Positions 24,757 to 34,957 of a stretch of DNA of 64,000 nucleotides are shown here, one piece after another. Origin of the DNA: Methylotenera_A sp040387515 (GTDB taxonomy: Bacteria > Pseudomonadota > Gammaproteobacteria > Burkholderiales > Methylophilaceae); the NCBI GenBank assembly GCA_040387515.1, contig JAZKDP010000024.1, positions 1-64,000 of the forward strand. The letters run 5' to 3'. Position 1 is the stretch's first letter; each line of letters begins with the position of its first letter. The notes under the pieces were generated by a model that worked only from the letters and a program-made list of their open reading frames with translations, did no database searches and was not told the DNA's origin. A program made the translations under genes and the position numbers.

Positions 24757-26829
24757 TTAATTGATTTTAATAAAAAAGGTTAAGAACAAAAATACACCAA
24801 TAATCATGGCAAAAGCGTAGTGATAGATAAGGCCAGATTGTAAATGCCGAACTTTGCCAGAGATGCGTCCAATTAGGCGCGCGGTACCATTTACCATTGC
24901 ACCGTCTATTAATTGAATATCACCAATCTTCCATAATTTTTCACCTAAATAACGCGCGCCACCTGCAAAAAAACATTCGTTAAACGCATCAAAACCATAT
25001 TTATTTTCTAAAATTTGATTAATCAAACTAAATTTTTTCTGAATGGCGGCAGGAATATCAGGTCGTTTCATGTAAAAGAACCAAGATAGTAATACGCCAG
25101 AAGCCGCTAGCATAAAAGGTATGGTCATAAAGCCATGCAATGCCATACCCACAGGTGAGTGTAATATTTCATGGTAATGATGTGTTAAGTGTTCCATTGC
25201 AGGATGACTTTCGGCATTAACAAAAATCACATCGCTAAAAAAATCACCAAACAGCATCGGCTCTATTGCAATAAAACCAATGATTACTGAAGGAATTGCT
25301 AATAAGATGAGCGGCAATTTCACCACCCATCCTGACTCGTGTGGATTGTCCTGCGGACCTAAACCGTGATGATGCTCATGACTATCGTGAGTTTCAGCGC
25401 CATAATCGTCTTCATCATGATGTGCGTCAACTGCGTGTGTATGATCATGGCTATGACTGATTTCACGCCACTTCTCTTTACCATGAAACACCAAAAAATA
25501 CAGCCTGAATGAATAAAACGCCGTGACAAAAACGCCAGCTAGTACAGCAAAGTAGGCAAAACTACTGCCTGTGATATTGGATAAAGCGACCGCCTCAATA
25601 ATGCTATCTTTTGAGTAGAATCCTGCAAAAAATGGTGTACCGATTAATGCCAGCGAACCAATTAACGAAGTAATCCAAGTCACGGGCATGTACTTTTTTA
25701 AGTTGCCCATATTGCGAATATCTTGGTCATGATGCATGCCCATAATCACTGAACCTGCCGCCAAAAACAATAAAGCTTTGAAAAACGCGTGTGTCATCAA
25801 GTGAAAAATAGCGACTGAATAAGCCGACGCGCCTAAAGCAACCGTCATATAACCAAGTTGCGACAAGGTTGAATAAGCAACTACGCGCTTGATATCATTT
25901 TGGATAATGCCAAGAAAACCCATGAACAATGCGGTAATCGCACCAATAATCATCACAAATGATAAAGCAGTAGTCGACAACTCAAATAATGGCGACATGC
26001 GTGCCACCATGAAAATACCGGCTGTCACCATGGTTGCCGCATGAATCAGTGCAGAAATTGGTGTTGGGCCTTCCATTGAGTCGGGTAGCCATACATGTAG
26101 TGGAACTTGCGCTGATTTACCCATGGCGCCTATGAATAACAAAATGCAAGTAACTGTCATCAGCGACCAAGACACGTTTGGAATAAGTGTCACTTGTACA
26201 TCTGTTAAAGATGGTGCCATTTGAAACACAGTCGCATAATCCAAACTACCTGTGTAATAAAGCACCATGCCAATGCCTAACAAAAAGCCAAAGTCGCCGA
26301 CACGATTCACCAAGAAAGCTTTCAAATTGGCATAAATGGCAGTTGGACGCTTATACCAAAAACCAATCAACAAATAAGAAACCAATCCTACTGCTTCCCA
26401 ACCGAAAAATAGCTGCATGAAGTTATTACTCATCACCAGCATTAACATGGCAAAAGTAAACAGTGAAATATAACTAAAAAAGCGGCTGTAACCTGGGTCT
26501 TCGCTCATGTAACCAATGGTGTACACGTGCACCATCAGCGATACAAAGGTCACGACTACCATCATCATGGCCGTCAAATTATCAATTAGGAATCCAACAT
26601 TAAATTGGATATCGCCCGATGTAAGCCACGTATATAAATTGTAATTCGCGGTATAGCCGTTGAGTGTTGCTTTAAAAACAATGACAGATAAAACAAATGC
26701 TACGCCCACACCTGCGATGGTTAGCCAATGAGCACTGGCCCGTGGCAAATGACGGCCACACAACCCCACAATAGCTGCAGCGATTAAGGGCAACAAAACA
26801 ATTAGTAAGGAAATTTGTGGCAGTGTCAT
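24757..26829 (-). CDS. nuoL: NADH-quinone oxidoreductase subunit L, with His-rich loop
   Basis: The 690-residue distal antiporter-like subunit of complex I has conserved TM segments including KSAQVPLHVWLPDSMEGPTP. A C-terminal extension is expected to form the lateral helix running along the membrane arm. An unusual His/Asp/Glu-rich loop at about residues 453-495 contains about a dozen His. Similar but often shorter His-rich loops occur in betaproteobacterial NuoL. It is separated from nuoK by 73 bases, the largest gap inside the operon. Confidence 0.97.
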   Translation of the reverse strand: MTLPQISLLIVLLPLIAAAIVGLCGRHLPRASAHWLTIAGVGVAFVLSVIVFKATLNGYTANYNLYTWLTSGDIQFNVGFLIDNLTAMMMVVVTFVSLMVHVYTIGYMSEDPGYSRFFSYISLFTFAMLMLVMSNNFMQLFFGWEAVGLVSYLLIGFWYKRPTAIYANLKAFLVNRVGDFGFLLGIGMVLYYTGSLDYATVFQMAPSLTDVQVTLIPNVSWSLMTVTCILLFIGAMGKSAQVPLHVWLPDSMEGPTPISALIHAATMVTAGIFMVARMSPLFELSTTALSFVMIIGAITALFMGFLGIIQNDIKRVVAYSTLSQLGYMTVALGASAYSVAIFHLMTHAFFKALLFLAAGSVIMGMHHDQDIRNMGNLKKYMPVTWITSLIGSLALIGTPFFAGFYSKDSIIEAVALSNITGSSFAYFAVLAGVFVTAFYSFRLYFLVFHGKEKWREISHSHDHTHAVDAHHDEDDYGAETHDSHEHHHGLGPQDNPHESGWVVKLPLILLAIPSVIIGFIAIEPMLFGDFFSDVIFVNAESHPAMEHLTHHYHEILHSPVGMALHGFMTIPFMLAASGVLLSWFFYMKRPDIPAAIQKKFSLINQILENKYGFDAFNECFFAGGARYLGEKLWKIGDIQLIDGAMVNGTARLIGRISGKVRHLQSGLIYHYAFAMIIGVFLFLTFFIKIN

Positions 26830-26902
26830 TTTTATAGGTGTTTAATTTTTAAGTGTTTTAATTATTATCGGTTTAATTATTAAATGCTTCGTCTTCAGCC
26901 AG

Positions 26903-27223
26903 TTAACCTTTTAAAGAGTCCAAATCGTCCACGTTAATCGTGCGTAAACTTCTGAAAAGTACGACTAGAATAGCCAAACCAATTGCGGACTCTGCTGCTG
27001 CCACTGTGAGTATAAAAAACACAAATACTTGGCCTGCAATATCATTTAAATAATGCGAAAACGCGATAAAATTCAGGTTAACTGCCAGCAACATTAGTTC
27101 AATCGCCATCAGTAAGATAATCACATTTTTACGATTTAAAAAAATACCAATCACACTAATGGCAAATAGCAGCGCACCTAGAACAAGGTAATGCGACAAA
27201 CCAACTGATGATAAAGCAGCCAT
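26903..27223 (-). CDS. nuoK: NADH-quinone oxidoreductase subunit K
   Basis: The 106-residue subunit has three transmembrane helices with buried Glu residues (MAIELMLLAVNLNF, TVAAAESAIGLAI) that belong to the proton path next to the quinone site. The start overlaps the nuoJ stop by one base (TAATG), so the two are translationally coupled. Confidence 0.97.
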   Translation of the reverse strand: MAALSSVGLSHYLVLGALLFAISVIGIFLNRKNVIILLMAIELMLLAVNLNFIAFSHYLNDIAGQVFVFFILTVAAAESAIGLAILVVLFRSLRTINVDDLDSLKG

Positions 27224-27858
27224 TATGATTTTTCCTTATTTGCTTTTGGGCTCTCTACTGGGGGCGCCTCTACCACAGCATCCATTTTTACAATACGTAA
27301 TCTATCTTGTTTTTTAGCTAACACTTGTTCAGCTGGATTCATCGATTTACTATCTTGGCGATCTCTCAAGGTTAGTACAATCGCTGCAATAATCGCCACC
27401 AATAAGACGACTGATGCCAGCTCAAACGGCAACAAATAATCGGTATACAACACACGCCCTAATTCTGCGGTATTGCTGTAATCAGCTGGCTTGCTGGCAA
27501 CTATAGTAGGCGCAAAATACTTACCGCTTAGTACCATCACCATCTCAACTGCCATCAGCAAGCCAATCGTACCAGCCATAGGTAAATAGTCCCAAAACCC
27601 TTCACGTAGCTTATCAAGATTAATATCCAGCATCATCACCACAAATAGAAACAGCACCATTACCGCACCGACATAAACCAGCACTAGGGCAATAGCCAGA
27701 AATTCAGCTTCTAGCAATAACCAAATTCCGGCGGCAGTAAAAAACGCCAGCACTAAATGCAAGGCAGCATACACAGGGTTGCGCGTGGTAATGACGCGAA
27801 TACCTGCAAACAGCAAAATTGCGGCTAAGGTGTAGAAAATAAAATCGTTAAATATCAT
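27223..27858 (-). CDS. nuoJ: NADH-quinone oxidoreductase subunit J
   Basis: The 211-residue membrane subunit has five hydrophobic segments; the third contains the conserved region VLVYVGAVMVLFLFVVMMLD. A charged cytoplasmic C-terminal tail (about 165-211) is rich in Lys, Pro and Glu. It lies 20 bases after nuoI and overlaps nuoK by one base. Confidence 0.96.
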   Translation of the reverse strand: MIFNDFIFYTLAAILLFAGIRVITTRNPVYAALHLVLAFFTAAGIWLLLEAEFLAIALVLVYVGAVMVLFLFVVMMLDINLDKLREGFWDYLPMAGTIGLLMAVEMVMVLSGKYFAPTIVASKPADYSNTAELGRVLYTDYLLPFELASVVLLVAIIAAIVLTLRDRQDSKSMNPAEQVLAKKQDRLRIVKMDAVVEAPPVESPKANKEKS

Positions 27859-27878
27859 CAGCTTTAATCTTAAAAAGA

Positions 27879-28370
27879 TTACCTAAAAGTTTTATCTTGC
27901 AGACGGTCTGCGGCAATTTGCTTTTCATGTTTATCGCCCACGGCCAATAACATTTCCTTTGTGTAGAGTAAATCACCGCGTTGTTCACCGTGATAATCAA
28001 ACACACGCGTTTCAACTATGCTATCTACAGGGCAAGACTCTTCACACAAACCGCAAAAAATACACTTGGTCAAATCAATGTCATAGCGCGTGGTACGGCG
28101 CGTATTATCTTCGCGCTGCTCTGATTCAATCGTAATTGCCAATGCAGGGCAAACTGCTTCACATAATTTGCAAGCAATACAGCGCTCCTCGCCATTTGGA
28201 TAGCGGCGTAACGCATGTAAGCCGCGAAAACGGTTGGATTGCGGCGTGCGTTCTTCGGGGTATTGAATAGTAATTTTGCGCGCAAAAAAGTAACGGCCTG
28301 TGAGCGCCATGCCTTTTAGCAGCTCCCACAGCATTAAACTACCCAGCGTATTTTTGATTTGTCTCAACAT
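27879..28370 (-). CDS. nuoI: NADH-quinone oxidoreductase subunit I (2x[4Fe-4S])
   Basis: The 163-residue subunit carries clusters N6a and N6b in two ferredoxin motifs, CIACKLCEAVCP and CIFCGLCEESCP, passing electrons to NuoB. The frame is open further upstream to 28430, but that would run into nuoH. The ATG at 28370, starting MLRQIKNTLGS, gives the usual family length and leaves two bases after the nuoH stop. Confidence 0.97.
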   Translation of the reverse strand: MLRQIKNTLGSLMLWELLKGMALTGRYFFARKITIQYPEERTPQSNRFRGLHALRRYPNGEERCIACKLCEAVCPALAITIESEQREDNTRRTTRYDIDLTKCIFCGLCEESCPVDSIVETRVFDYHGEQRGDLLYTKEMLLAVGDKHEKQIAADRLQDKTFR

Positions 28371-28372
28371 AA

Positions 28373-29401
28373 TTAGTGGAATAAATGTCCCAATGAAGTC
28401 TGCATCATCGCGCCTACAAATATAATCCACACCAATGTAATGGGAATAAATATTTTCCAGCCTAGACGCATAATTTGGTCGTAACGATACCGCGGGAACG
28501 TTGCCCTAAACCATAAAAAGAAGAATACCAAGAAACACATTTTTGCCAAAAACCATAAGATGCTATCGGGCAAAAATGGAAAAGGTGACAGCCAACCGCC
28601 TAAGAACATGGTCGCGGCAAGTGCACAGACCAGCCAAATATTCGCATATTCCGCCAAGAAAAAAATAGCAAATGCCATGCCTGAATACTCCACATGGAAA
28701 CCAGCCACAATTTCTGACTCACCTTCGGCCACGTCAAACGGTGCGCGATTCGTTTCTGCAACAGCACTGATAAAATATACGATAAACAAAGGGAATAATG
28801 GGATGAAATACCAATGCCAAAAACCGCCGGCCTGGCCCATTACAATTTTGCCTAAATTTAATGAGTTAGCGCACATCAAAACTCCTACCAGCGCAAATCC
28901 CATAGCAATTTCATAGGATACAATCTGTGCCGCAGAGCGCATACTACCTAAAAATGCATATTTAGAATTAGATGCCCAACCTGCGATAATCACGCCATAG
29001 ACCGCGACTGAAGTCATCGCCAAAATATACAGCAGTCCAGCATCAATATTCGCCAGTACCAATGTTGCGTCAAAGGGAATGACTGCCCATGCGGCAAATG
29101 CTGGTGCAATTGCTAACACTGGACCGATTAAAAACAAGGTCTTATTTGAAGCCGTCGGCAGAATGATCTCTTTAAATAACAGCTTTACCCCATCGGCCAG
29201 TGGTTGTAACAAGCCGAAATAACCCACTCGATTCGGCCCAATACGTACTTGCATGTAACCAATGACTTTGCGTTCCGCCAGGGTTAAATAAGCGATAGCA
29301 ATCATTAACGGCAATACGATGGCGATAATTTTTATCAACGTCCAGCTTGTTAGCTGAACTGCCGGCCAATAGCTACCAAATAAATTTGCCAGAAAATCCA
29401 T
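28373..29401 (-). CDS. nuoH: NADH-quinone oxidoreductase subunit H
   Basis: The 342-residue membrane subunit has eight predicted helices and forms much of the quinone chamber with NuoB and NuoD. Conserved acidic loop residues are visible in AETNRAPFDVAEGESE, and the early segment RKVIGYMQVRIGPNRVG is typical. Its ATG overlaps the nuoG stop by one base. Confidence 0.97.
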   Translation of the reverse strand: MDFLANLFGSYWPAVQLTSWTLIKIIAIVLPLMIAIAYLTLAERKVIGYMQVRIGPNRVGYFGLLQPLADGVKLLFKEIILPTASNKTLFLIGPVLAIAPAFAAWAVIPFDATLVLANIDAGLLYILAMTSVAVYGVIIAGWASNSKYAFLGSMRSAAQIVSYEIAMGFALVGVLMCANSLNLGKIVMGQAGGFWHWYFIPLFPLFIVYFISAVAETNRAPFDVAEGESEIVAGFHVEYSGMAFAIFFLAEYANIWLVCALAATMFLGGWLSPFPFLPDSILWFLAKMCFLVFFFLWFRATFPRYRYDQIMRLGWKIFIPITLVWIIFVGAMMQTSLGHLFH

Positions 29402-31845
29402 TACGCCACCACTTTCATCATGGTGGTTTCATATGGCTTGTAAAGCTCTTTACTGGCTTTTTCTATCGTAATATCGCCCATTAAATCACCCAAACCAGTG
29501 GTTAACTCATGTGATGCCGCAATCCGTATACAACCCATTGCCACATGATTATCCAGCTTCACTTGCAACACAGCGTTACCTTTATCTTGTCTAGCCAACA
29601 CAATGTCACCTTCAACCAAATCCAGTTGTGCCATTTGTTCTGCACGCATACGCGCCATTGGCCTGATGTTATATTTGGTTTTTTGAAGTGGCACGGAACG
29701 GCGTACGATTGGATCAGATTCATATTGCGGCACTTCACCAATGCGCTGTAAACCATCCGACTTGATATTCACTTCGATTTCAACTAGTTCTTTTAGATTA
29801 TTATTCAGGTTGCGCCACACCACTGCTGATGGTTTTTCACCTTTGAATATAGCGTTTTTAACGGCTTCGCTGCTGTCAAAATCAAAACCTTCCAATCCTA
29901 AGGTATTGGCCAAAACACGTAACACTTTCCAAGCAGGGCGACATTCAGCAAGCGGTTTAGTCACCGCAGAAAAACTTTGCACGCGCCCTTCCATACTCAT
30001 AAACGTGCCAGACGTTTCAGTAAATGGTGCAATCGGCAACAACACATCAGCATTTTCTAATGCTTCCGATTTATACGCCGTCAAGGCAACAACACACTCC
30101 GCTTGCGCCATTGCAGCTTTCGCTAAAGCTGCATGTTGGCAATCTAATTCAGGCTCAACATTCAATAACAAATATGCTTTACGCGGTACTTCCAGCATCG
30201 CGCGCGCGTGCATACCAGTCGCATTTGGCATCACGCCCATAAAGTGCATACCAGTGCTATTTGCAGCAGCCGGCAATATCCCACCTTTGGCGCCACAAAT
30301 GCCGCCAATGGCTTCCATCATGCTGTACATCTCGGTAAAACGTGGATCGCTTAACGCCATATTTCCTAAGAAAAGACCTACTTTTGGCGCAACCAAATCT
30401 ACTGTGCCATTTAAACCTGCTAAACCTGCCAAGCTTTCAGCCATAGCTTGCGTATTCGGGCGCACAGTAATCGTTTCTAGCAATGCATTCAATGATGGTG
30501 GCAAACAAAGCGACAAACGTTGCAAACCAGACATGGCTTTTAAAATCTGACCCAGCACATTGACCATATCATTTGGTCGCACAATGACTTTATGTGCAAT
30601 CTTCATCAATGGATCATTATCCAATGGGCTAACAATCGATAGTTCTGCACCATTCGCAACCGCTTTGCGGAAACGCTGTGCTAATAAAGGATGCTCATTG
30701 CGCAAGTTAGAGCCAATAATGAGAATGCGGTCTAATTCTTCAATTTCCTGAATATTGCAACCCATCCAAGGCGTGCCAACACGTTTTCCATCTAATCTAA
30801 AGTCAGTTTGACGCAAGCGATAATCCACGTTTCCGCAACCTAAACCACTGGCTAACTGTTTGATTAAATAGCCTTCTTCCATCGTGCTATTGGGCGAGAC
30901 CAACACACCCAGCGAATCAGCTCCATGCTGATTAGTAATGTCTTTAATTTGGCCAGCAGCAAACTCTAAAGCAGTTTTCCAATCGGTTTCTACCCAAGCA
31001 CCATTGTGCTTAATCATTGGCACTTTTAAGCGATCAGGACTATTCAATCCAACATAAGAATAGCGATCGCGATCCGATAACCAGCATTCGTTAATGCTTT
31101 CTTTTTCGCGAGGCAATACGCGCATGACTTTATTATCTTTAACATGCACTTCAATATGCGAACCTAACCCATCATGCGGAGCAATACTAGGGCGGCGAGT
31201 CAGCTCCCAACTGCGGGCAGAATAACGGAATGGTTTATTGGTTAATGCGCCGACAGGACACAAATCAATAATATTGCCGCTTAACTCGGAGTTAACCGAT
31301 TTATCCACATAAGCAGTGATTTCAGCATGTTCGCCACGGCCAATAAGGCCAAGCTCTTGCATGCCACCTACTTCTTTTAAGAAGCGTACACAGCGCGTGC
31401 ATTGAATACAGCGCGTCATATCCGTGCTGATTAATGGGCCTATATTTTTATTTAAAACGACACGTTTTTCTTCGGTATAACGTGATCCGCTAGCACCATA
31501 AGCAACGGCAATATCCTGTAAATCACACTCACCGCCTTGATCGCAAATCGGGCAATCTAGAGGATGATTAATCAGTAAAAACTCCATCACGCTTTTTTGT
31601 GCTTCGACCGCTGATTTACTGCGTGTGAAAATCTTCATACCGTCGGCTACAGGTGTAGCACAAGCTGGCAGTGGCTTGTTAAACTTCTCAACCTGCACCA
31701 AGCACATACGGCAGTTAGCCGCGACCGATAATTTTTTGTGATAACAAAAACGCGGAATCGCAATGCCGACTTTATCAGCCGCATCGATGATGGTGCTGCC
31801 GTGTTCGACCTCTAATGGTTTGCCGTCTATTTCAATATTTAACAT
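29401..31845 (-). CDS. nuoG: NADH-quinone oxidoreductase subunit G
   Basis: The 814-residue peripheral-arm subunit has an N-terminal [2Fe-2S] ferredoxin domain (cysteines in FCYHKKLS and CRMCLVQ). N5- and N4-type [4Fe-4S] ligands follow in CDQGGECDLQD and CIQCTRCVRF. A molybdopterin-oxidoreductase-like domain that binds no cofactor covers about 225 to the end. The extra Cys group for cluster N7, present in E. coli NuoG, is not seen after DLCPVGALT, as in many other complexes I. It is 27 bases downstream of nuoF. Confidence 0.96.
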   Translation of the reverse strand: MLNIEIDGKPLEVEHGSTIIDAADKVGIAIPRFCYHKKLSVAANCRMCLVQVEKFNKPLPACATPVADGMKIFTRSKSAVEAQKSVMEFLLINHPLDCPICDQGGECDLQDIAVAYGASGSRYTEEKRVVLNKNIGPLISTDMTRCIQCTRCVRFLKEVGGMQELGLIGRGEHAEITAYVDKSVNSELSGNIIDLCPVGALTNKPFRYSARSWELTRRPSIAPHDGLGSHIEVHVKDNKVMRVLPREKESINECWLSDRDRYSYVGLNSPDRLKVPMIKHNGAWVETDWKTALEFAAGQIKDITNQHGADSLGVLVSPNSTMEEGYLIKQLASGLGCGNVDYRLRQTDFRLDGKRVGTPWMGCNIQEIEELDRILIIGSNLRNEHPLLAQRFRKAVANGAELSIVSPLDNDPLMKIAHKVIVRPNDMVNVLGQILKAMSGLQRLSLCLPPSLNALLETITVRPNTQAMAESLAGLAGLNGTVDLVAPKVGLFLGNMALSDPRFTEMYSMMEAIGGICGAKGGILPAAANSTGMHFMGVMPNATGMHARAMLEVPRKAYLLLNVEPELDCQHAALAKAAMAQAECVVALTAYKSEALENADVLLPIAPFTETSGTFMSMEGRVQSFSAVTKPLAECRPAWKVLRVLANTLGLEGFDFDSSEAVKNAIFKGEKPSAVVWRNLNNNLKELVEIEVNIKSDGLQRIGEVPQYESDPIVRRSVPLQKTKYNIRPMARMRAEQMAQLDLVEGDIVLARQDKGNAVLQVKLDNHVAMGCIRIAASHELTTGLGDLMGDITIEKASKELYKPYETTMMKVVA

Positions 31846-31872
31846 TGTCTATTTTGCCGTTTATTTTAATGA

Positions 31873-33213
31873 CTACTTACCGTCAACCATGCTTTTGCCG
31901 TGCTGAATATAATACTCAAACTCTGGCCTAAAGTGCTTAATAAAGCTTAATACAGGTGTTGCTGCTGCTTCACCCAATGCACAAATGGTTCGGCCAGAGA
32001 TATTATTGCTCACGTCTGTTAACAAATCCAAATCTTCCATTTTGCCTTTGCCGTCAACGATTCGACTGATGACGCGATATACCCAGCCAGTGCCTTCGCG
32101 ACAAGGCGTGCATTGACCGCAACTCTCTTCATAAAAGAAATAAGATAAGCGTTTAAGCGTTTTAACCATGCAAGTCGTATCATCCATCACAATCATAGAA
32201 CCAGCACCTAAGCTTGAACCTGCTCTGCTTAAACCGTCATAATCCATAGTTGCGTTTTGAATCATTTCTGCTGTCATCACCGCAGTGGATGGACCGCCAG
32301 GAATAACCGCTTTTAACTTGCGGCCATTCCAAATCCCGCCTGCTAACTCCAATAACTCGGCAAATGGCATACCCATTTTCACTTCATAATTACCCGGCTT
32401 TTCTACATGGCCTGACACCGAAAATAATTTCGTACCACCAGAATTAGGCACGCCTAAATCGGCAAATGCTTGGCCGCCATGTTGCAAAATCCAAGGAATA
32501 CTGGTGTAACTTTCCGTGTTATTCACATTAGTTGGCTTGCCAAATACGCCATAACTGGCTGGAAATGGTGGTTTAAAACGCGGCTGGCCTTTTTTGCCTT
32601 CAATAGACTCGATTAATGCGGTTTCTTCACCACAAATGTAGGCACCATAACCATGTACTGCATACAAATCAAAACTAAAGTTGCTATCAAATAGATTTTC
32701 GCCTAAATAGCCTGCAGTTTTGGCTTCATGTAGCGCAGCTTCAAAAGTGTCGTAATCTTGCCAGATTTCGCCGTGAATATAGTTATAGCCAACGCGTGCA
32801 CCTAATGTATACGCAGCAATCGCCATACCTTCAATCAACTGGTGCGGATTGTAACGAATAATATCGCGGTCTTTAAATGTACCTGGCTCACCCTCATCAG
32901 TATTACAAACGAGATATTTGGTGCCGTCGTAATAACGCGGCATAAAACTCCATTTAAGCCCTGTAGGGAATCCTGCACCACCACGTCCGCGTAAATTAGA
33001 GGTTTTAACTTGCGTAATAATATCCGTTGCTTTTACTTTTTCGGTAACGACTCTTTTAAGTTGAGCGTAACCACCAAGTTTGATATAAGTTTCTAATGAG
33101 GCTGGATTTTCTTCACTCAATGAACGCAAAGTCAGTAAAGTCTGACCTTTTAAATCGGTCATCACAGGTCTTGTTGTCGTTGTAATTACGCTAGTTTTTG
33201 CGCCAGTTGCCAC
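31873..33213 (-). CDS. nuoF: NADH-quinone oxidoreductase subunit F (NADH- and FMN-binding)
   Basis: The 446-residue subunit accepts hydride from NADH. The glycine-rich NADH site is GRGGAGFPTGLKW, FMN-binding segments follow near residue 180, and cluster N3 ligands lie in CGQCTPCREGTGW plus a later Cys in TICALGEAAATP. Its start overlaps the nuoE stop by one base. Confidence 0.97.
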   Translation of the reverse strand: MATGAKTSVITTTTRPVMTDLKGQTLLTLRSLSEENPASLETYIKLGGYAQLKRVVTEKVKATDIITQVKTSNLRGRGGAGFPTGLKWSFMPRYYDGTKYLVCNTDEGEPGTFKDRDIIRYNPHQLIEGMAIAAYTLGARVGYNYIHGEIWQDYDTFEAALHEAKTAGYLGENLFDSNFSFDLYAVHGYGAYICGEETALIESIEGKKGQPRFKPPFPASYGVFGKPTNVNNTESYTSIPWILQHGGQAFADLGVPNSGGTKLFSVSGHVEKPGNYEVKMGMPFAELLELAGGIWNGRKLKAVIPGGPSTAVMTAEMIQNATMDYDGLSRAGSSLGAGSMIVMDDTTCMVKTLKRLSYFFYEESCGQCTPCREGTGWVYRVISRIVDGKGKMEDLDLLTDVSNNISGRTICALGEAAATPVLSFIKHFRPEFEYYIQHGKSMVDGK

Positions 33214-33686
33214 TATTTTAGCTCCTCTAAAATAGCATCTACTTTATCCACTGTTAAAAACTCATGCATCGTATGGTTATTCACAATCAGCAAAGGCGCA
33301 CCGCCGCAAGCGCCCATGCACTCACCCTCTTTTAAGCAAAACTTTCCATCCGCAGTTACTTCATTAAAACCAACGCCCAGCTTAGTTTGTAGATGATTAA
33401 CAATCGCATCAGAATCGCGCAGCATGCATGAAATATTGGTACAAATACTGATTTTGTATTTTCCAACTGGTTCTAAGTCATACATATTATAAAAAGTGGC
33501 TACTTCCATGGCTGCGATTTCAGGAATATGCAAATATTCGGCCACTTCAGTGATGCTTTCTTTTGATAACCAACCACATTCCGTTTGCACAATACGCAAC
33601 GCACTCATTACTGCCGCCTGACGTTTATCAGCAGGATATTTGGTGAGTTCGTAATCAATTTTTTCGATGGATTCTTTACTTAACAT
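33213..33686 (-). CDS. nuoE: NADH-quinone oxidoreductase subunit E ([2Fe-2S])
   Basis: The 157-residue thioredoxin-like subunit carries cluster N1a, with ligands in the segment CTNISCMLR and the downstream CMGACGGAP. The N-terminal helical region (about 1-70) packs against NuoF. It is 17 bases after nuoD. Confidence 0.97.
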   Translation of the reverse strand: MLSKESIEKIDYELTKYPADKRQAAVMSALRIVQTECGWLSKESITEVAEYLHIPEIAAMEVATFYNMYDLEPVGKYKISICTNISCMLRDSDAIVNHLQTKLGVGFNEVTADGKFCLKEGECMGACGGAPLLIVNNHTMHEFLTVDKVDAILEELK

Positions 33687-33703
33687 AAGCTATCTGACAG
33701 ACA

Positions 33704-34957
33704 TTATCTGTCGATCTCTCCAAAAACAATATCTTGTGTCCCAATAATAGCCACAAGATCTGCGATCATATGACCTCTTGTCATTTCGTCTAGCGCCGCA
33801 AGATGTGGATAACCTGGTGCACGAATCTTCAAGCGATAAGGCTTATTCGCCCCATCAGAAACCATGTAGATACCAAACTCACCTTTTGGATGTTCCACCG
33901 CTGCATACGCCTCACCTGCTGGCACATGGAAGCCTTCTGTAAACAATTTAAAGTGGTGAATCATGTCTTCCATATTGGTTTTCATGCCTTCACGATCTGG
34001 CGGTGCTACTTTATTATCGGTAGTAATGACTGGGCCAGGATTCGCACGCAGCCAGTTAATACATTGCTTGATGATGTTATTAGATTGCCTGAACTCTTCC
34101 ATGCGGACCAAATAGCGATCATAACAATCACCATTAACGCCGACGGGAATATCAAAATCTAAACTCGCATACACTTCGTAAGGCTGTTTTTTACGTAAAT
34201 CCCACTCAATACCAGAACCGCGCAACATAGGACCTGTAAAACCCAGCGCCAAAGCTCGTTCAGGAGAAACCACACCGATACCAACCGTACGCTGTTTCCA
34301 GATGCGGTTATCGGTCAATAACGTTTCATACTCATCAATATAAGTAGGGAAGCGATTGGTAAAGTCTTCAATAAAATCTAAAAATGAACCTTGGCGGTTT
34401 TCATTGAGCTTGTTAATTTGTTTTGCACTGCGGAATTTAGTTGTTTCGTGCTGTGGCATTTGATTGGGCAAATCACGATACACACCACCTGGACGATAAT
34501 ACGCCGCATGCATACGGGCACCTGAAACCGCTTCATAACAATCGAACAAATCTTCACGCTCTCTAAATGCATAAAGAAATACCGTCATCGCACCAACGTC
34601 TAAAGCATGCGCACCTAGCCACAACAAATGATTTAAAACGCGGGTAATCTCATCGAACATGACACGGATATATTGCGCACGAATCGGCACTTCAATACCC
34701 ATCATTTTTTCGATCGCCATCACATAGGCGTGCTCATTGGCCATCATGGACACATAATCCAGCCTATCCATATAGGGAATCGATTGCAGATAAGTGCGAT
34801 TTTCGGCTAACTTTTCAGTTGCGCGATGTAATAAGCCAATATGTGGGTCAGCACGCTGAATGACTTCACCATCCAACTCTAACACTAAGCGCAAAACGCC
34901 ATGTGCCGCAGGATGCTGCGGGCCGAAGTTCATGGTGTAATTTCTAATTTCAGCCAT
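33704..34957 (-). CDS. nuoD: NADH-quinone oxidoreductase subunit D (49 kDa homologue)
   Basis: The 417-residue subunit forms the quinone-binding pocket with NuoB. It is related to NiFe-hydrogenase large subunits but lacks the Ni-binding cysteines. It begins with the conserved NFGPQHPAAHGVLRLVLELDGE, within which His and Tyr residues bind quinone. It is separate from NuoC, unlike the fused NuoCD of E. coli, and its start overlaps the nuoC stop by one base. Confidence 0.97.
   Translation of the reverse strand: MAEIRNYTMNFGPQHPAAHGVLRLVLELDGEVIQRADPHIGLLHRATEKLAENRTYLQSIPYMDRLDYVSMMANEHAYVMAIEKMMGIEVPIRAQYIRVMFDEITRVLNHLLWLGAHALDVGAMTVFLYAFREREDLFDCYEAVSGARMHAAYYRPGGVYRDLPNQMPQHETTKFRSAKQINKLNENRQGSFLDFIEDFTNRFPTYIDEYETLLTDNRIWKQRTVGIGVVSPERALALGFTGPMLRGSGIEWDLRKKQPYEVYASLDFDIPVGVNGDCYDRYLVRMEEFRQSNNIIKQCINWLRANPGPVITTDNKVAPPDREGMKTNMEDMIHHFKLFTEGFHVPAGEAYAAVEHPKGEFGIYMVSDGANKPYRLKIRAPGYPHLAALDEMTRGHMIADLVAIIGTQDIVFGEIDR

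Noticed and set aside
28371..28430. Longer NuoI start at 28430
   Set aside because: It would overlap nuoH by 58 bases and add residues not found in the family.
29741..30550. 269-codon + strand ORF inside nuoG
   Set aside because: It is the antisense shadow of a strong coding frame, with Ser/Ala/Pro-rich composition and no domain or ribosome binding site.
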